Assembly: GCA_018257865.1 (NCBI GenBank) | Contig: JAEUBA010000052.1 | Coordinates: 1-64,000 of the forward strand | DNA length: 64,000 nucleotides | Direction of reading: 5' to 3' | Source: Stereocaulon alpinum | Taxonomy: Eukaryota; Ascomycota; Lecanoromycetes; Lecanorales; Stereocaulaceae | Part shown: positions 47,014 to 57,900 of the stretch, one piece after another | Layout: each line of letters opens with the position of its first letter | How positions within the stretch are numbered: the stretch's first letter is position 1 | Translations under genes and position numbers: made by a program | The notes under the pieces: model-generated | Databases searched by the model: none | Told to the model about the DNA's origin: nothing | The model's input: the letters and a program-made list of their open reading frames with translations, nothing else

Positions 47014-47668
47014 ATGAAACTCTCACTCGCAGCCGGCCTCGCCGTCTACGTCTCTTTGGTCAATGCCTTTAAGGGTAAGATGACACATTACACCGTACGT
47101 GCCCACCTCATCTACCTCGACTACCCCCTTTCCCCCCAAACCATTACCTCCTACATCCCCGTCGTGATACTGACTCCCCGACTGACTGACATCGATTATT
47201 CCCACAGCCAGCACTGGGCTCCTGCGGTCTCACACACGGCGACGGCGATGCTGTTGTTGCGCTTTCGAAAGAGATTATGCTGAATGGGCCGAATCCGAAT
47301 GTGAATCCTTTAGTATGCGCCCAACTACTCTAAGTAGGGATGGATGAACAGTTTATTGATGTCGTGTCGTGTTATGTAGTGTGGGACTAAGGTCGTGATT
47401 CGCAATCCCGGTACGGGAAGTACGACGCAGGCTGTGGTTGTGGATACTTGTGATGGCTGTGAGTTGTTCCTTTGCTTTGGTTGGGGAGGTTTTGGGGAGG
47501 GTGGTTGAGGGAGGGGAAGGAGGTCGGTGTGTGCTGATGCGCGTGTGTGATTGTGCTGTAGGTGCGAAGTATGATGTTGATGTCTCGACTACTTTGTTTC
47601 AGACTATTGCGCCGGGGGCGGATGGTACTGCGCAGATTGAGTGGGGTGGGGAGAAGATTGGTGGGTAG
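47014..47668 (+). CDS. Small secreted RlpA-like double-psi beta-barrel protein
   Basis: Four exons are inferred: 47014-47094, 47208-47312, 47380-47458 and 47562-47668 (introns of 113, 67 and 103 bp), giving 123 residues. A signal peptide (MKLSLAAGLAVYVSLVNA) is followed by FKGKMTHYTPALGSCGLTHGD, then AVVALS, NPLCGTKVVIRNP, VVVDTCDGC and the DVDVSTTLFQTIAP segment. This is the barwin/expansin-like RlpA fold, with the Asp of VDTCDGC in place. Fungal members are secreted; some are plant-elicited or inhibitor-like, but the role here is not determinable. None of the introns is divisible by three, so retention would break the protein. The locus itself is strand-skewed: intron 1 is C-rich and intron 3 very G-rich. 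Confidence 0.87.
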
Positions 47669-48284
47669 GGTTTTGAGGGTGGGGGCAGTGTTGAAGCGGA
47701 ACAGACAATGTAAAGGCGTGCTTCTAGTAGTATATCTTGCCTTTGCTCTAGTGGATTAGAGGGGATGTTGTGCGGATCGTGTGATTGGGGATGGATTGTG
47801 ATCTGTTGTTGTAATGACTGCAATGCTATGTTGAGGGGCTGTCGTTCTAACCGACTTAAACTGGTCCTCTTGTTCGTCATCCTTCCTCGTTATCCTCTTC
47901 CTCGTTGTCTCTTTGCTCGTCATCCTTTAGGCTTGCTCAGAAGCTGTCACGTGTGCAACCTTCTGGCACTCGCCGCTCACCAGTGCTTCAAACATGCATC
48001 GTCAGTCAACCCGCAGATCGAAAGTGATTCATTCTATCGCTTTTCTGTGGCAAGTCACGGCTCTGTTCCAAGCAACCTGGCTCTGGAGTTTTCGTGATAT
48101 CTGGGTGCCCAAATCCAAAGGTACATCTTCACTTAGACAAGATTGGATTTTTTTTGGCACATCTTGAGCCTTGAGTACATGTACCTATTTACAGTCCGGG
48201 AGGGCATACGACCTTTCTCTCCCATGCTTGGGCCACGACATTGTCAGGGCTCGTCGCCTTCTTATGTGCGCAGCTTAGACTTGC
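47669..48284. other. Convergent intergenic region
   Basis: Lies between two 3' ends. The G-rich bias of the preceding gene fades by about 47820. No gene or RNA is supported. Confidence 0.5.
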
Positions 48285-49143
48285 TCATGCAGTCTTCTTA
48301 CTCTCAACACCAACTGCACCGCTGGCCCTAGCAAACGCCAAGCTGATGCTATTGTACGCCTCATAGAGTACAAATAATGGAAGAAAGACCCAGAGCATGT
48401 TGAAGAACGTCAAGTATACCCAGAGATACATGAAGTTGCTCGTGTCGAGATTGGAGTTACCACTCAGCCATTCAGGGGCGAATGTCATAAACCCTGGGTA
48501 TGTCAGCCACTGTCTGCATACCAAGTTCCACAAGCATCGATTAGGTCTTACCGCCATACAGCTCCCCGGTAGCCAAGACGATCCCCCAAAACCACAACCT
48601 GGCACCGCTATCCCTTCTTCTAATCAGCTCACATATGTACAGTGCCAATGGCCCAGCCCCAAATACGGTCAATAGCTCCAAACTAATGACCGTCAAGTCC
48701 GCCCCACCCCATCTCCTATCCGCCTTCGCATACTCCTGCCAAAGCCTCGCAAAAGGACTAGTTCCATAGGCATTCCCATACAACCGATCCTGATATCCGA
48801 GGAAATATACTCCTGGAGGAGACAAGCTCGCAGGATGCGGATAGTCACTCGTATGTGGGATCGATGTGTACGTGAAGAAGCAATTGTAGAGGAAGGAACC
48901 TTCCAAAATAAAGTGGACGAGGGAGTCGAAGGCATGCCAGATGAAGATTATGCGGAGCTTGGTTGTTGTGGAGACATAGAGGAGGCGTAGGGACGCGATG
49001 TAGGCTATTACCAGGAGGGAGAGGGCGGCTAAGAGGGAGGTGATGGTAGTGCGATCAATTACGAGAGTGGACCGGGGTGAGTTAGTCGACATGTTGGTGA
49101 ATAGAGGGTGTTGTTGGGGAGAGAGCTTGTCTGAGTTCGCCAT
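48285..49143 (-). CDS. EBP/EXPERA-domain membrane protein (emopamil-binding family)
   Basis: Two exons are inferred, 49143-48552 and 48493-48285, with a 58-bp intron, giving 266 residues. The join restores ATGELYGGFMTFAPEWLSGNSNLDT, the most conserved stretch of the family. A FIWHAFDSLVHFILEGSFLYNCF helix carries the His and Glu residues expected at the sterol-isomerase site. Four or five hydrophobic helices suggest an ER membrane protein. In animals and plants EBP isomerises delta-8 to delta-7 sterols. Ascomycetes normally use the unrelated Erg2 for that step, so the substrate here is open. The first ATG (49143) is used; a second in-frame ATG lies 17 codons on. The coding strand goes from C-rich at the 5' end to G-rich at the 3' end. 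Confidence 0.87.
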
Positions 49144-49620
49144 TCACCCCTGGTATGGGCAGCCGTAAGGCTGATGCCCGGAAGCCGCCGGAATGGTACC
49201 CTAGAGCGGGTTCTTTGGGAACGAGAGTAGCGCCCGAAAGCTACCTACCAGAGCCACTGTATTAGAGGCTTTCTAGGGACCCTTCTGGTGCTCATCCTAC
49301 GGTTAGCCATTTACAGTTCTAGGTTGGGTCGGTGGGCGTGGAAGCCTCTAGAGGACCTAACCTGAGAAGGCTGAGATAAAATATTTTAGCTATCTCCGTG
49401 CTTGCACAGTGATCAGAATTAGGCCTCATCTTGAAGATCGATCCTTTTCACATTTGGCTATATTCGATGAGTACCCAATTACCTGCTGCATAGCTCTACT
49501 TCGACAGCACTCAAGCCCATGTCACCCAAACGTCTCGAGGCAACAATTGACGTGTAGGGACTGCCACTTTTAGAGGTACTTTGGGCCACATTTGGCCATA
49601 GTCTATCCTAAGTCAGACTC
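49144..49620. other. Divergent spacer, nothing recognised
   Basis: Separates the EBP-family gene from the F-box-like gene at 49621. CCTAGAG/CTCTAGG words recur but form no clear long palindrome. Confidence 0.45.
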
Positions 49621-50508
49621 ATGGTACGATCTCCAATGCATCGTCTGTTCCGCAAGACCAAAACGGAGGAATCTCAATCGAAACCTCACCTGAAGCCGCT
49701 TACGTTCTGGCCCTACAAGCTGCTACTTGACTCAATCAAAGGGCGCTCCCCGAAAGTGAGGCCGTCCGGAATCCAGTATCCAGAATCCCTAGTCACGAGT
49801 CGTCCTCAGTCTCTACTGTCTCTTCATGAACTCTCCAACCCGGCCTCGGAGCCAACTACAACAAACGGAAGCAGCTTGGCTGCTATTAGCTTCCATGAGC
49901 GCTTCTGCAATTTACCTAGGGAGCTTCGAGATTTAGTCTACGGATACACGCTGGTCTCCGAACAGCCAATCGCATGTTGGCATGTCCGTAATAATTATAA
50001 CACCTTGGAGGAGGTCAAAACACTAAGATCTATATTGGCATCCAACGTAAGTTCACAGATTGCACGAGAAGCTTGTGAAGTGTTCTTCGGGAAAAATACC
50101 TTCATGAGTGTGCCGTGGCATCTAGCTGAGTTCCTAGATCTCCGATCGCGACTAATTCCAGGGGAAGGGGCCTTGGACGTTGTGGTATGGGTCAAGAACA
50201 TTACCATCACCATCACCTTAGATGATATGGATGGTCTATATCGGCTGAATCATATGTTCTGCAGGCTTTTGGACTGTCCTAACCTGTGTGAAGTTATCAT
50301 TGAGGCCCACGGGAGAAACCACTTCAGATTGCAGGGTAGAGATGGAGTAGGTTACACGCTTTGCTCGATCGCAAGGGTTTGCAAGGCATTGAAAGACAAG
50401 CTCGGTGTTGGACTCACGCTACGACTTCGGTACGCGCACAGGCTGTCACGAGAGTGGCTTGAGGACTATTGTTCGAGGGAAGATCTCACCTGGTTGATGG
50501 AAGAGTAG
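49621..50508 (+). CDS. F-box-like fungal protein of unknown function
   Basis: One exon from the ATG at 49621, 295 residues. A basic N-terminus of ~95 residues leads to FCNLPRELRDLVYGYTL, an F-box-like opening. SSQIAREACEVFFGKNTF follows, a pattern common in the expanded fungal families that report on ancestral F-box/2EXR-type proteins. The rest alternates helix and strand (VVVWVKNITITI, LLDCPNLCEVII). I cannot name a substrate or partner; F-box proteins usually recruit targets to SCF ubiquitin ligases, but the fungal expansions are uncharacterised. It is clearly related to the gene at 52096-52791, which points the other way 1.6 kb downstream. A single-exon frame is normal for the family. Confidence 0.75.
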   Translation: MVRSPMHRLFRKTKTEESQSKPHLKPLTFWPYKLLLDSIKGRSPKVRPSGIQYPESLVTSRPQSLLSLHELSNPASEPTTTNGSSLAAISFHERFCNLPRELRDLVYGYTLVSEQPIACWHVRNNYNTLEEVKTLRSILASNVSSQIAREACEVFFGKNTFMSVPWHLAEFLDLRSRLIPGEGALDVVVWVKNITITITLDDMDGLYRLNHMFCRLLDCPNLCEVIIEAHGRNHFRLQGRDGVGYTLCSIARVCKALKDKLGVGLTLRLRYAHRLSREWLEDYCSREDLTWLMEE

Positions 50509-52095
50509 GTTGGCTTGAACGAAGATAGGGATAGATCTAGGCTTGCCTTCGCCTTATGTGTACTTCCGCAGGCACGCTCTAGACGTAATGCACTCGCTCA
50601 ACTAGACTGGGAGAACATCGAACCGGTACGCTGCTACTGTTCAATTCCCTATTCATCGAGAACGAACATCTAACACGCCAAGGCCAAACCTCACACATGA
50701 CAGCTACGATCCCATACTGTACTTCCCCCTTCCGCCCATTTATCCGACCCTCAACGCCTCTGGGTATGAGATACAAACCCCTAACGACGCCATAAAGAAA
50801 CAACACAATGAAAATGACTAACGTCTTAGAACCGATCATTATCACAGACAGCGTCTGCACCAATCCAAGAAACATGCATTCAGCACCGGGATAGCCACTG
50901 GGCCTGCGACCGAGCATTTCCCCTTAGACCGTCATACAATCCTAATTCGTACTATGCATGACACGTGCAAGAAGCATAAACACAACATAAGGAAGCTCGC
51001 GAGCAACGCTCCCCAGCAATCCAGATAGAGCCTCCTACCGAGCCTACCTCGGATCTTAGTCTCGGTGCTTACCATGCGATTCAAAAGGCAAGAGAGGTTT
51101 AGAAGTTGAGGCGTCGATACTAGTGATATTTTCTAATATACGAGTAGTCAACGCTCTCCTGGAATCAAGAAGCTCCATTTACTGTCAATTTCTCCATATA
51201 CATAATGCCATGCTAAAACACGGTTCGACCGTGATGAATGGAATGGATCGAAAGCCCATATCAATCGTGCGAAGAGGTTTTTCGTAGAGAATTCGGCGGG
51301 AGTTCAACAAAAGCTGACGTTTCATGTCCAGAATGGGGTATAGAGAAATATGTCAAGACGGAAGTAAAAGAATTTCAAGGGTATGTTCGTAATGTCTAGA
51401 GAATTAAGATGGAGACTATTGGGTGTTTTAAAATACGGAGGACGCAATCGAGATCTGTGATTTTGACACTCTGCCTCCTCCGCCTTGATTGCATGCCTTC
51501 ACGCGTGTTTCAATGTAGGATAAGTAATCGTTCAGGGTGAAAGTAATGTATGATAGCATCAATGTCTTCTAAAACTATCTCAGACTCATCTCCTCGACCC
51601 CCTAATACAGCATTCGCAGTTCTGCTGATCACTAGCCCGCAGTCCTCGACTTTGGTTGTTCCTCATCCGCCCGGATAATGCTGAATAGGTGCCTATGTTT
51701 GCGCTGACTTAATCATGAAACGTGCGTGACAAGCAGGTGAGACGTGAATGCATGTAATGTTCAGCGGTAAGAATTGAACTCATGTCCGAAGCTGTGAGAT
51801 TGGCAGATCTGTGAAAAGGTTTAGTAGAGTCGAGGAAGAATAGCTGCAGAAGCAAGTACCTTGATTTCCGTCCGAGGGTCTTCGCCGTGTAAAAGCGTCC
51901 ATCGATTGGATGATGATTGTTGGCAACGACTTGATTCTAACGAATGCAGAATTGAGATAGTGATGGGGATTCGTTGATAAGCAATGAAACCTGTTTGCGG
52001 TCTTGGAATCGGTCCTTAGCCATGCAGATTGTTGAGAATGTTTTTCTTGAGCAAGAAACGGCAATGTTTGCAAAGCTCAAAGGGACTGTCCTGAG
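50509..52095. other. 1.6 kb between the two F-box-like paralogues
   Basis: No gene is firmly supported. A 112-codon minus-strand frame (50917-50579) with one hydrophobic stretch lacks other evidence. No transposon ends or repeats were recognised. Confidence 0.5.
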
Positions 52096-52791
52096 TCATT
52101 CCCCATATCTCACTTCTGCTGGATCCGATGCATCTCTATCATAGGCGCCACTAATATCTTGCCTCCAATCGCTACTGATAGGCGGGTTGCCGTAAGACCA
52201 GCCCATATCATGATAAACTCTCAGTCCTCTGCCAAGCTTCTTCTTGAGCGCCACTAGAATCTCTTCGCAATTTGATAGTGGGAAGGGTCCATCATTCTTC
52301 TCCACGTCAAGGACCAAAATACGAAGTTCTGGGCAGTCCAACAATTTTCGGAGCTGTTGAGCATAAAACGCAGAGCTAGACGCATCTGTCTCGTTATGAG
52401 GGTTGCATAGCTCGATGTGAACAATGAGTCTCTTCACCCACAGTGCCACATCGAAGTTTGAGGTGTTGGAGATCAATTGCCGATAGATCCGCGTTATATG
52501 ACCGGCAGAGCTTAGGAAACCGGGCAAAGCCGATATGCTGAGCCGTATGGTGTTGTTAAGATAGAATGCTGTGCGAGCTTCATGAGCTATGTATCTATCC
52601 GGATGACAGAATAAGCTCAGATTATGCTCGATGTTGTTGTCGAAGACTTGGACGCCACCCGTGGTCGTGTAAGAAGCGCAGAACTGAGTGAACAGAAGAT
52701 AGCTCCAAATCTCGTCCTTTATCTCCCGCGATAACGAGGCATAGCAGGCTCGGGGCTGTTTGCTCCTTACTGGCAACATGATCGTGGGCAT
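52096..52791 (-). CDS. F-box-like fungal protein, paralogue of 49621-50508
   Basis: One exon, 231 residues from the ATG at 52791; the frame extends to 52824 but starts there with TTG. It aligns by eye along its length with the upstream paralogue: YASLSREIKDEIWSYLL for the F-box-like opening, YIAHEARTAFYLNNTI, VALWVKRLIVHIEL, LRKLLDCPELRILVLDVEKND and ALKKKLGRGLRVY. Identity is low, so the duplication is old or one copy evolved fast. It lacks the basic N-terminal extension of the partner and ends with an acidic, low-complexity tail. Function is unknown, as for the partner. Confidence 0.7.
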   Translation of the reverse strand: MPTIMLPVRSKQPRACYASLSREIKDEIWSYLLFTQFCASYTTTGGVQVFDNNIEHNLSLFCHPDRYIAHEARTAFYLNNTIRLSISALPGFLSSAGHITRIYRQLISNTSNFDVALWVKRLIVHIELCNPHNETDASSSAFYAQQLRKLLDCPELRILVLDVEKNDGPFPLSNCEEILVALKKKLGRGLRVYHDMGWSYGNPPISSDWRQDISGAYDRDASDPAEVRYGE

Positions 52792-53564
52792 GCTGGTGGT
52801 TCTCAGAACATGAATACGAGACAATGACCTTCCTTCACTCCACCTCGTGGATCAAGCACCCGCTAACGCAGTCGACTTGAAATGCCTCGATACTGAGACT
52901 GTCGTACTCGAAGGTTTAGTATACGAGGTTCCAGTTGTGCGGTTTCTGATACTCGTAGCAATGTCTAATTTGAAAGAGGGTTGAGGCTAGCGAACATCCC
53001 ACCTTAGCGCTCTTTGTGTCAATCTCGCGACGCTTCAGAAGGAGACACCATCAATATTGCCCTCAATTCTACACTTGAGTGTTGATATTTTCACATCTCA
53101 AGGGATTTACTGCCAGTATGTTCGACAAACGTGCAGGTGTCCTGTGAATGACAACACCAGATTTCTATAAGAGTTGAGCCTATGTTTGTAGCACTCAAAA
53201 TTGGGTCGTGTAGTAGTCCCTGACAATTTGCTATGGAAGCCGTGGCTGGAAACCATGAAATTCGTGCGAGATTGCACTACATGAATGTTTGGAAAGGTTT
53301 CCTGAAACGGCGACCTAGCCTATCGTGCCTACTCGATTGGCTTGTGTTTGATCACAGGCAATTCTCCCAAGGAAGGCACAGGTGGTAAGCAGAAGCAGTT
53401 GCAAATACCTTACTTTCGGTGACTTTCTTCGCTAGCCTTGCCGAAAAGCGCGCGCTAAGCGATAAGCCTCTAAGGTGCTTTATCAGTGTAATGCCACCTT
53501 CATTACCACTTGCCTCCGCGCAACGCTGAAACAAGTCATCGTAATCTACTCATATACTTCTACG
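52792..53564. other. Intergenic, nothing recognised
   Basis: Mixed composition, short frames only. It contains the 5' regions of the two divergent flanking genes. Confidence 0.5.
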
Positions 53565-54359
53565 ATGGGCGATCGCAGCGCCTTCTTCTACGGTACGCTT
53601 CCACACCTTCTCTGTCGACTCGATCGTGGCTTAGCTAAATCGATCAACCCTCAGGGACTTTAGTATGCATACCAACCACTATGCTCGGTAACACTCCGGC
53701 TCACAGTTGCTAGATGGCAACTCAAGTGCTCCACCGCGTTATCTATGGCACCACTAACCCGACCTCTGCTCAGATTTCTCGCCTCAAGATTGTGCCAGCT
53801 CTTCTTGATGGGTACATGCGACATCGTGTCCGTGGATGCGATTACCCTGCCATTATCCCTTCGAAAACGCCCAATGCATGCGTGAGGGGTACACATGTTC
53901 AGGGTCTCTCTGCAGAAGACCAATGGCGTCTCGATCTGTTTGAAGGCGACCAATACGACCGCATTAAAGTTCGGCCGCGATTGCTGGACGAGAGCGGACG
54001 AGGGATGTGTGAAACGGAGACTGAAACATACGTGTGGATCGACAAGGAAGTGGGTTTGGAGGAGGGTGAGTGGGACTTTGAGGAATTCCGGAGGGAGAAA
54101 ATGAGGAGGTGGGTTGGAGGTGATAACGAAGAGTATCAGGGTGCGTCGAAACCTTTTCAACTGGGATCGTGGCATCTACTGCTTGGTCGTAGCAATATAA
54201 ATCCCTGAGCATGAGGCTGACCCGCTCTCTCAAGAGGTCGATGAAGCTGTGCGAGAGAGGAAGGATCCGACTGGGGGACGTGGTGCCAACGGCCACATCA
54301 CAGCGAAGCTGGAAGTCAGGGACAAGAACGAAGAGGAGTTACTCGCAAGCGCTGTGTAG
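53565..54359 (+). CDS. AIG2-like / gamma-glutamylcyclotransferase-fold protein
   Basis: Four exons are inferred: 53565-53592, 53655-53662, 53714-54140 and 54235-54359, giving 195 residues. The family signature FFYGTLM near the N-terminus is only obtained by including an 8-nt exon (GGACTTTA). This supplies Gly-Thr-Leu between FFY-G and MATQVLHRVIYG. DYPAIIPSKT, VRGTHVQGLS, LDLFEGDQYDRIKV and CETETETYVW follow, as in fungal AIG2-like proteins. The last exon gives EVDEAVRERKDPTGGRGANGH. The fold is that of gamma-glutamylcyclotransferases; the substrate of fungal AIG2 members is not established. A start at the ATG of exon 3 (53714) would delete the YGTL substrate loop and is less likely. Confidence 0.82.
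53655..53662 (+). other. 8-nt micro-exon
   Basis: It is flanked by CCCTCAG on the left and GTATGC on the right. It encodes the end of a Gly codon plus Thr-Leu, exactly the residues missing from the FYGTLM motif. The introns on its two sides are 62 and 51 bp. Confidence 0.75.
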
Positions 54360-54976
54360 GTGATGGCCGATTGCGATATACAGCGTCCTCTTGAGCTCCC
54401 ATAGGGGAGATGATGACAGTAACAGGGCTTCAGGCACAGACGCTCAGCAGGCGTAATTGGAGGCTTTGTTTTGACGACATAGGGACACGTCGCGTATAGA
54501 GTATAGACGCTATAGCAACAGAGATACTTCCAGTAGCTATCCTATATAGTAGGAGAGCATACGTTAAAATCAAAACATACTCAAAACTCGATATCTGAAA
54601 CGTAAGGCTGAAGCGAGGCGCTTAGGGAAGCGCTAATTTGACGGCGGGCGCTAGCCAGAAATAGCACGAAGTAAACAAAGCTCGTCACACTTCAAAACTC
54701 TCACAACGCTCTAAGACAGGTACACTTGATCCTACCACGCTCGTTAGTTGCATAATCCAGGGGTATTTCCGCAACGTCGCATCTGAAGTTCTCACTTCAC
54801 TGCCATCGATGCATCAATTGCTGGCTGCCTTCCACTCGATCATTTACATACTCGCATCTCTGCTTCGCACTGTATCTTCAACTCCATCTACCTTAGATCT
54901 TACGAGACTCTAACACAGCAGTCGGCATCTACAAAGTCAACAACAGCTGAGAGGCTGTGGGTACACATAAGAAACA
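54360..54976. other. Intergenic; upstream region of the CYK3 gene
   Basis: No gene is supported. From about 54780 the strand becomes C/T-rich, consistent with a leader. Confidence 0.5.
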
Positions 54977-57900
54977 ATGGCGCACACAGCGCCCGCCCTC
55001 CCTACTCGCTTTCCGTGCTGGTGCCGAGCTACATACTCTTGGGGTGGAGAATCGAAAAGGGATTTGGGATTTGTGGAAGGGGACTTAATAGAGTGCCTGA
55101 ACGCAGGAGATGGCTCATGGTGGATGGGGAGATTGCGTAGGGATAAGCGAGCGGTGGGGTTGTTCCCTTCCAATTTTGTACAGGTCTTGGATGAGAGCTT
55201 TACCCCAGTCAGCCGGGTGTCAAGCTCTATCCCTGTGAGCCCATCAGGAAGTCTATCTACACCCAAGGCCTCACCACAAAAGTCCAAGACTTTCCGGAAA
55301 CCTTTTCAGGCCTACGCTCGCGCTGCATCGCCAAACCCTGCTGCCGCTGCAGCTCATCTTCAGCCCAGCTCTCTCGAACCTTCTCCCGGTCCTTCCAGAC
55401 AGTCGAGCTTTCAACAAACATCATCTGCTAGCCCATCGAGACAACTTAGCTATTTGCAATCTTCCTCGAGTCCGACTAGACAGGGCAGCTTTTTACAGAC
55501 GTCGCCGACGAGACAGTCAAGTTACCTCCAACAGCCCTCGAGGCCTTCCTCCTCCGCTCATCAATCAGCTTTTGGCTCACGTTCACCTTCTCCCGCCCCA
55601 CCTTCAAATCTCGAGCAATCTTCCATGTATCCAAACCATCCTGATGACATTGGCTCGCCTCCTCCGCCTGCACCACCTCCGCATCGTGTCCCTTACAATG
55701 CTGCTCCTCCTCGAGCGTCCTCCTCCCCTACCCCATCGATGAATGATCGATATCCGATTGTTTCACGAGGACAGTCCCCCGCTCCACCATCGCCAGGCGG
55801 CCGTGGTCACACTCCATCACCTTTGCGAGACGCCATGGATGATGTTATGTCTTCTCTAGATCATATGGCAATGCGGCAGAACGAGCAATCTCCATCGCCT
55901 GAGCAAGAACAGACTCTTCTTGATCCATGGTCACCCGAAGCTTTCGAAGACTTTCGTACAAAACCAAATGCAAGGAAGCATCGGCGACCTAGATCATCAT
56001 TGGGCATTGCTTCTTCGCAGCGTGAAGAAGACCACTATGACAAGCCTGGCGGGTATGGCGACGATGGGTATGAGGATGGCCCACCACAGGTCCATGACTA
56101 TGTGGAACGTATGGAGCAGCGTCTGCGGAGCATGGGTGCGACCAGCCCCCGTCCTCCAAATGAACTTTTCCTCCCAGATGATTCTATGGGTCCACCACCC
56201 GCTCCACCTCCAAAGAACTCGCCTCGCGAGCCAAGGACGCAGTCCTCTTTCGGCATGAGAGACTCTGTATCCGGCAGCCGACGACTCAGAAACCGGAAAT
56301 CCGCTTATGAGCTGGGAAGAAGTATGCTGGATCGAACCTTCACAACGAAATCTAGCGCAACAAACTCTTCGAGCGGCATTCAGAGTGTAGCAACAAACAG
56401 CACCAGTAGCACTCAAAGGACAAGCCAGAGCATCATGAGTGGCCACTCAGCAGGGGGTTTCAGCGCCACGAGCGCGGGTAGTTTGGCCCGACGAAAATGG
56501 GGGAGCATCAGCAGGAGCAGGGCCCTGAGCGTAGTCGATAATCGGCAGGACGTTTTCCTTGGACTAGGTGACGGAGGAAGTGCCACAAGGCCTCAGACAC
56601 CGAGCCACTACTCAAGCAACCAATCCAGACCAGGCTCAAGCGCAGCAATTGACTACGCGGGCAGCGTAGCAGATTCTGGTGGCGTGTTGGGAGGGCTTAT
56701 GACCCCAAGAAAGAAGAAGAGTGGCTTCTTCAAAAAGCTTGTAGACTCGGCCAAGACAGGCGCTGCCAGCGCAAGAGGCACTATTGCAAATGGACATACT
56801 GAAGCACCGCGCTCTCCGATCAAAAATCTATTACCAAACGGTGTCACAGCGATCGCCGGCGGCAGCGCAGCGAGAGACATGGGTCTCGGAAGTGGCAAAA
56901 GTGACATTGACTGGGTCCAAGTTCGCCGGGACGTGAACCGGTCCAATTCCTTGAGCCGCAATGAAAGGACGGAGAGGATCGAAAGGTGCCAAATGATGGA
57001 CTATGCGGTCATCGCGCCGGTAGACGCTCTTTCAGAAGCTGTCGAGGGAGATGAAGGAGCGGATGGGGTGCCTATCCAATACTCGACAGATTTCTCAGCA
57101 GTCAACTACCAAATGGTTGACAAGAGTGCTCGTTTTGTCAACAGTCTTCCGCCCATGACTAACCCAGCAAGCCTCGCGCAAGGCTATGTATGCCGCCCTT
57201 ATCGCAGTGATGTACAAAGGCTTAGAGCAATCTTTACATGGGTGAGCGAAAAGGTGGCCTGGGAGGAGGATTTCGAAGGTGAAGTCGATACAAGACGAGT
57301 GATCCAGATGAGGCGAGGTTGTGCAGAAGAAGTTGCTGTGCTGGTCTTGGAGATGTGTTTCGGAGCTGGCTTACATTCAGAAGTTGTTAGGGGCTATCTG
57401 AAGTCACCCGGAGAAACTATCGAACACAACAGCCATCGCAGGCCAAACCATTGGTGGAACGCTGTGGTGGTGGATGGCGCCTGGAGGATCATGGATTGCT
57501 CGCTGGCAAGTCCAACGAATCCGAAACGCAGCCAGTATTCATGTGCTAGTCATCAGGTCGCTGAAAATGGGTGGTTCTTAGCCAGGCCGATGGAGATATG
57601 CTACACCCACATACCGTCGAACTATGAACAACAGCACATCTGTCCGCCAATAGCCACCAATATTCTCTTAGCTCTTCCATGCGCCTGCCCGCCTTACTTC
57701 AAGAACAACATCCAAATGGTCGAATACGACACCAGCCTTCTCCGAATTGAGAACCTTGAACTGGTTCACATTCAGTTCTTAGCTCCTCCAGACGTCGAAT
57801 GTATCGCCGAGGTGGAGGCTCGCTCCTACACTCGTGACGCTGATGGCGACTTCTTCGAGGACGGCGAGATAACCACAACACGTGCTCTCGCTCAGGCGGA

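Noticed and set aside
46607..47072. Open frames just before the RlpA-like gene
   Set aside because: They overlap its first exon in another frame and have no domain.
50579..50917. 112-codon minus-strand frame with a hydrophobic stretch
   Set aside because: One hydrophobic run is weak evidence. No homology was recognised and no splice partners were found.
51765..51800. Possible tRNA B-box on the minus strand (GAATTGAACTC)
   Set aside because: No cloverleaf stems or A-box could be laid out around it.
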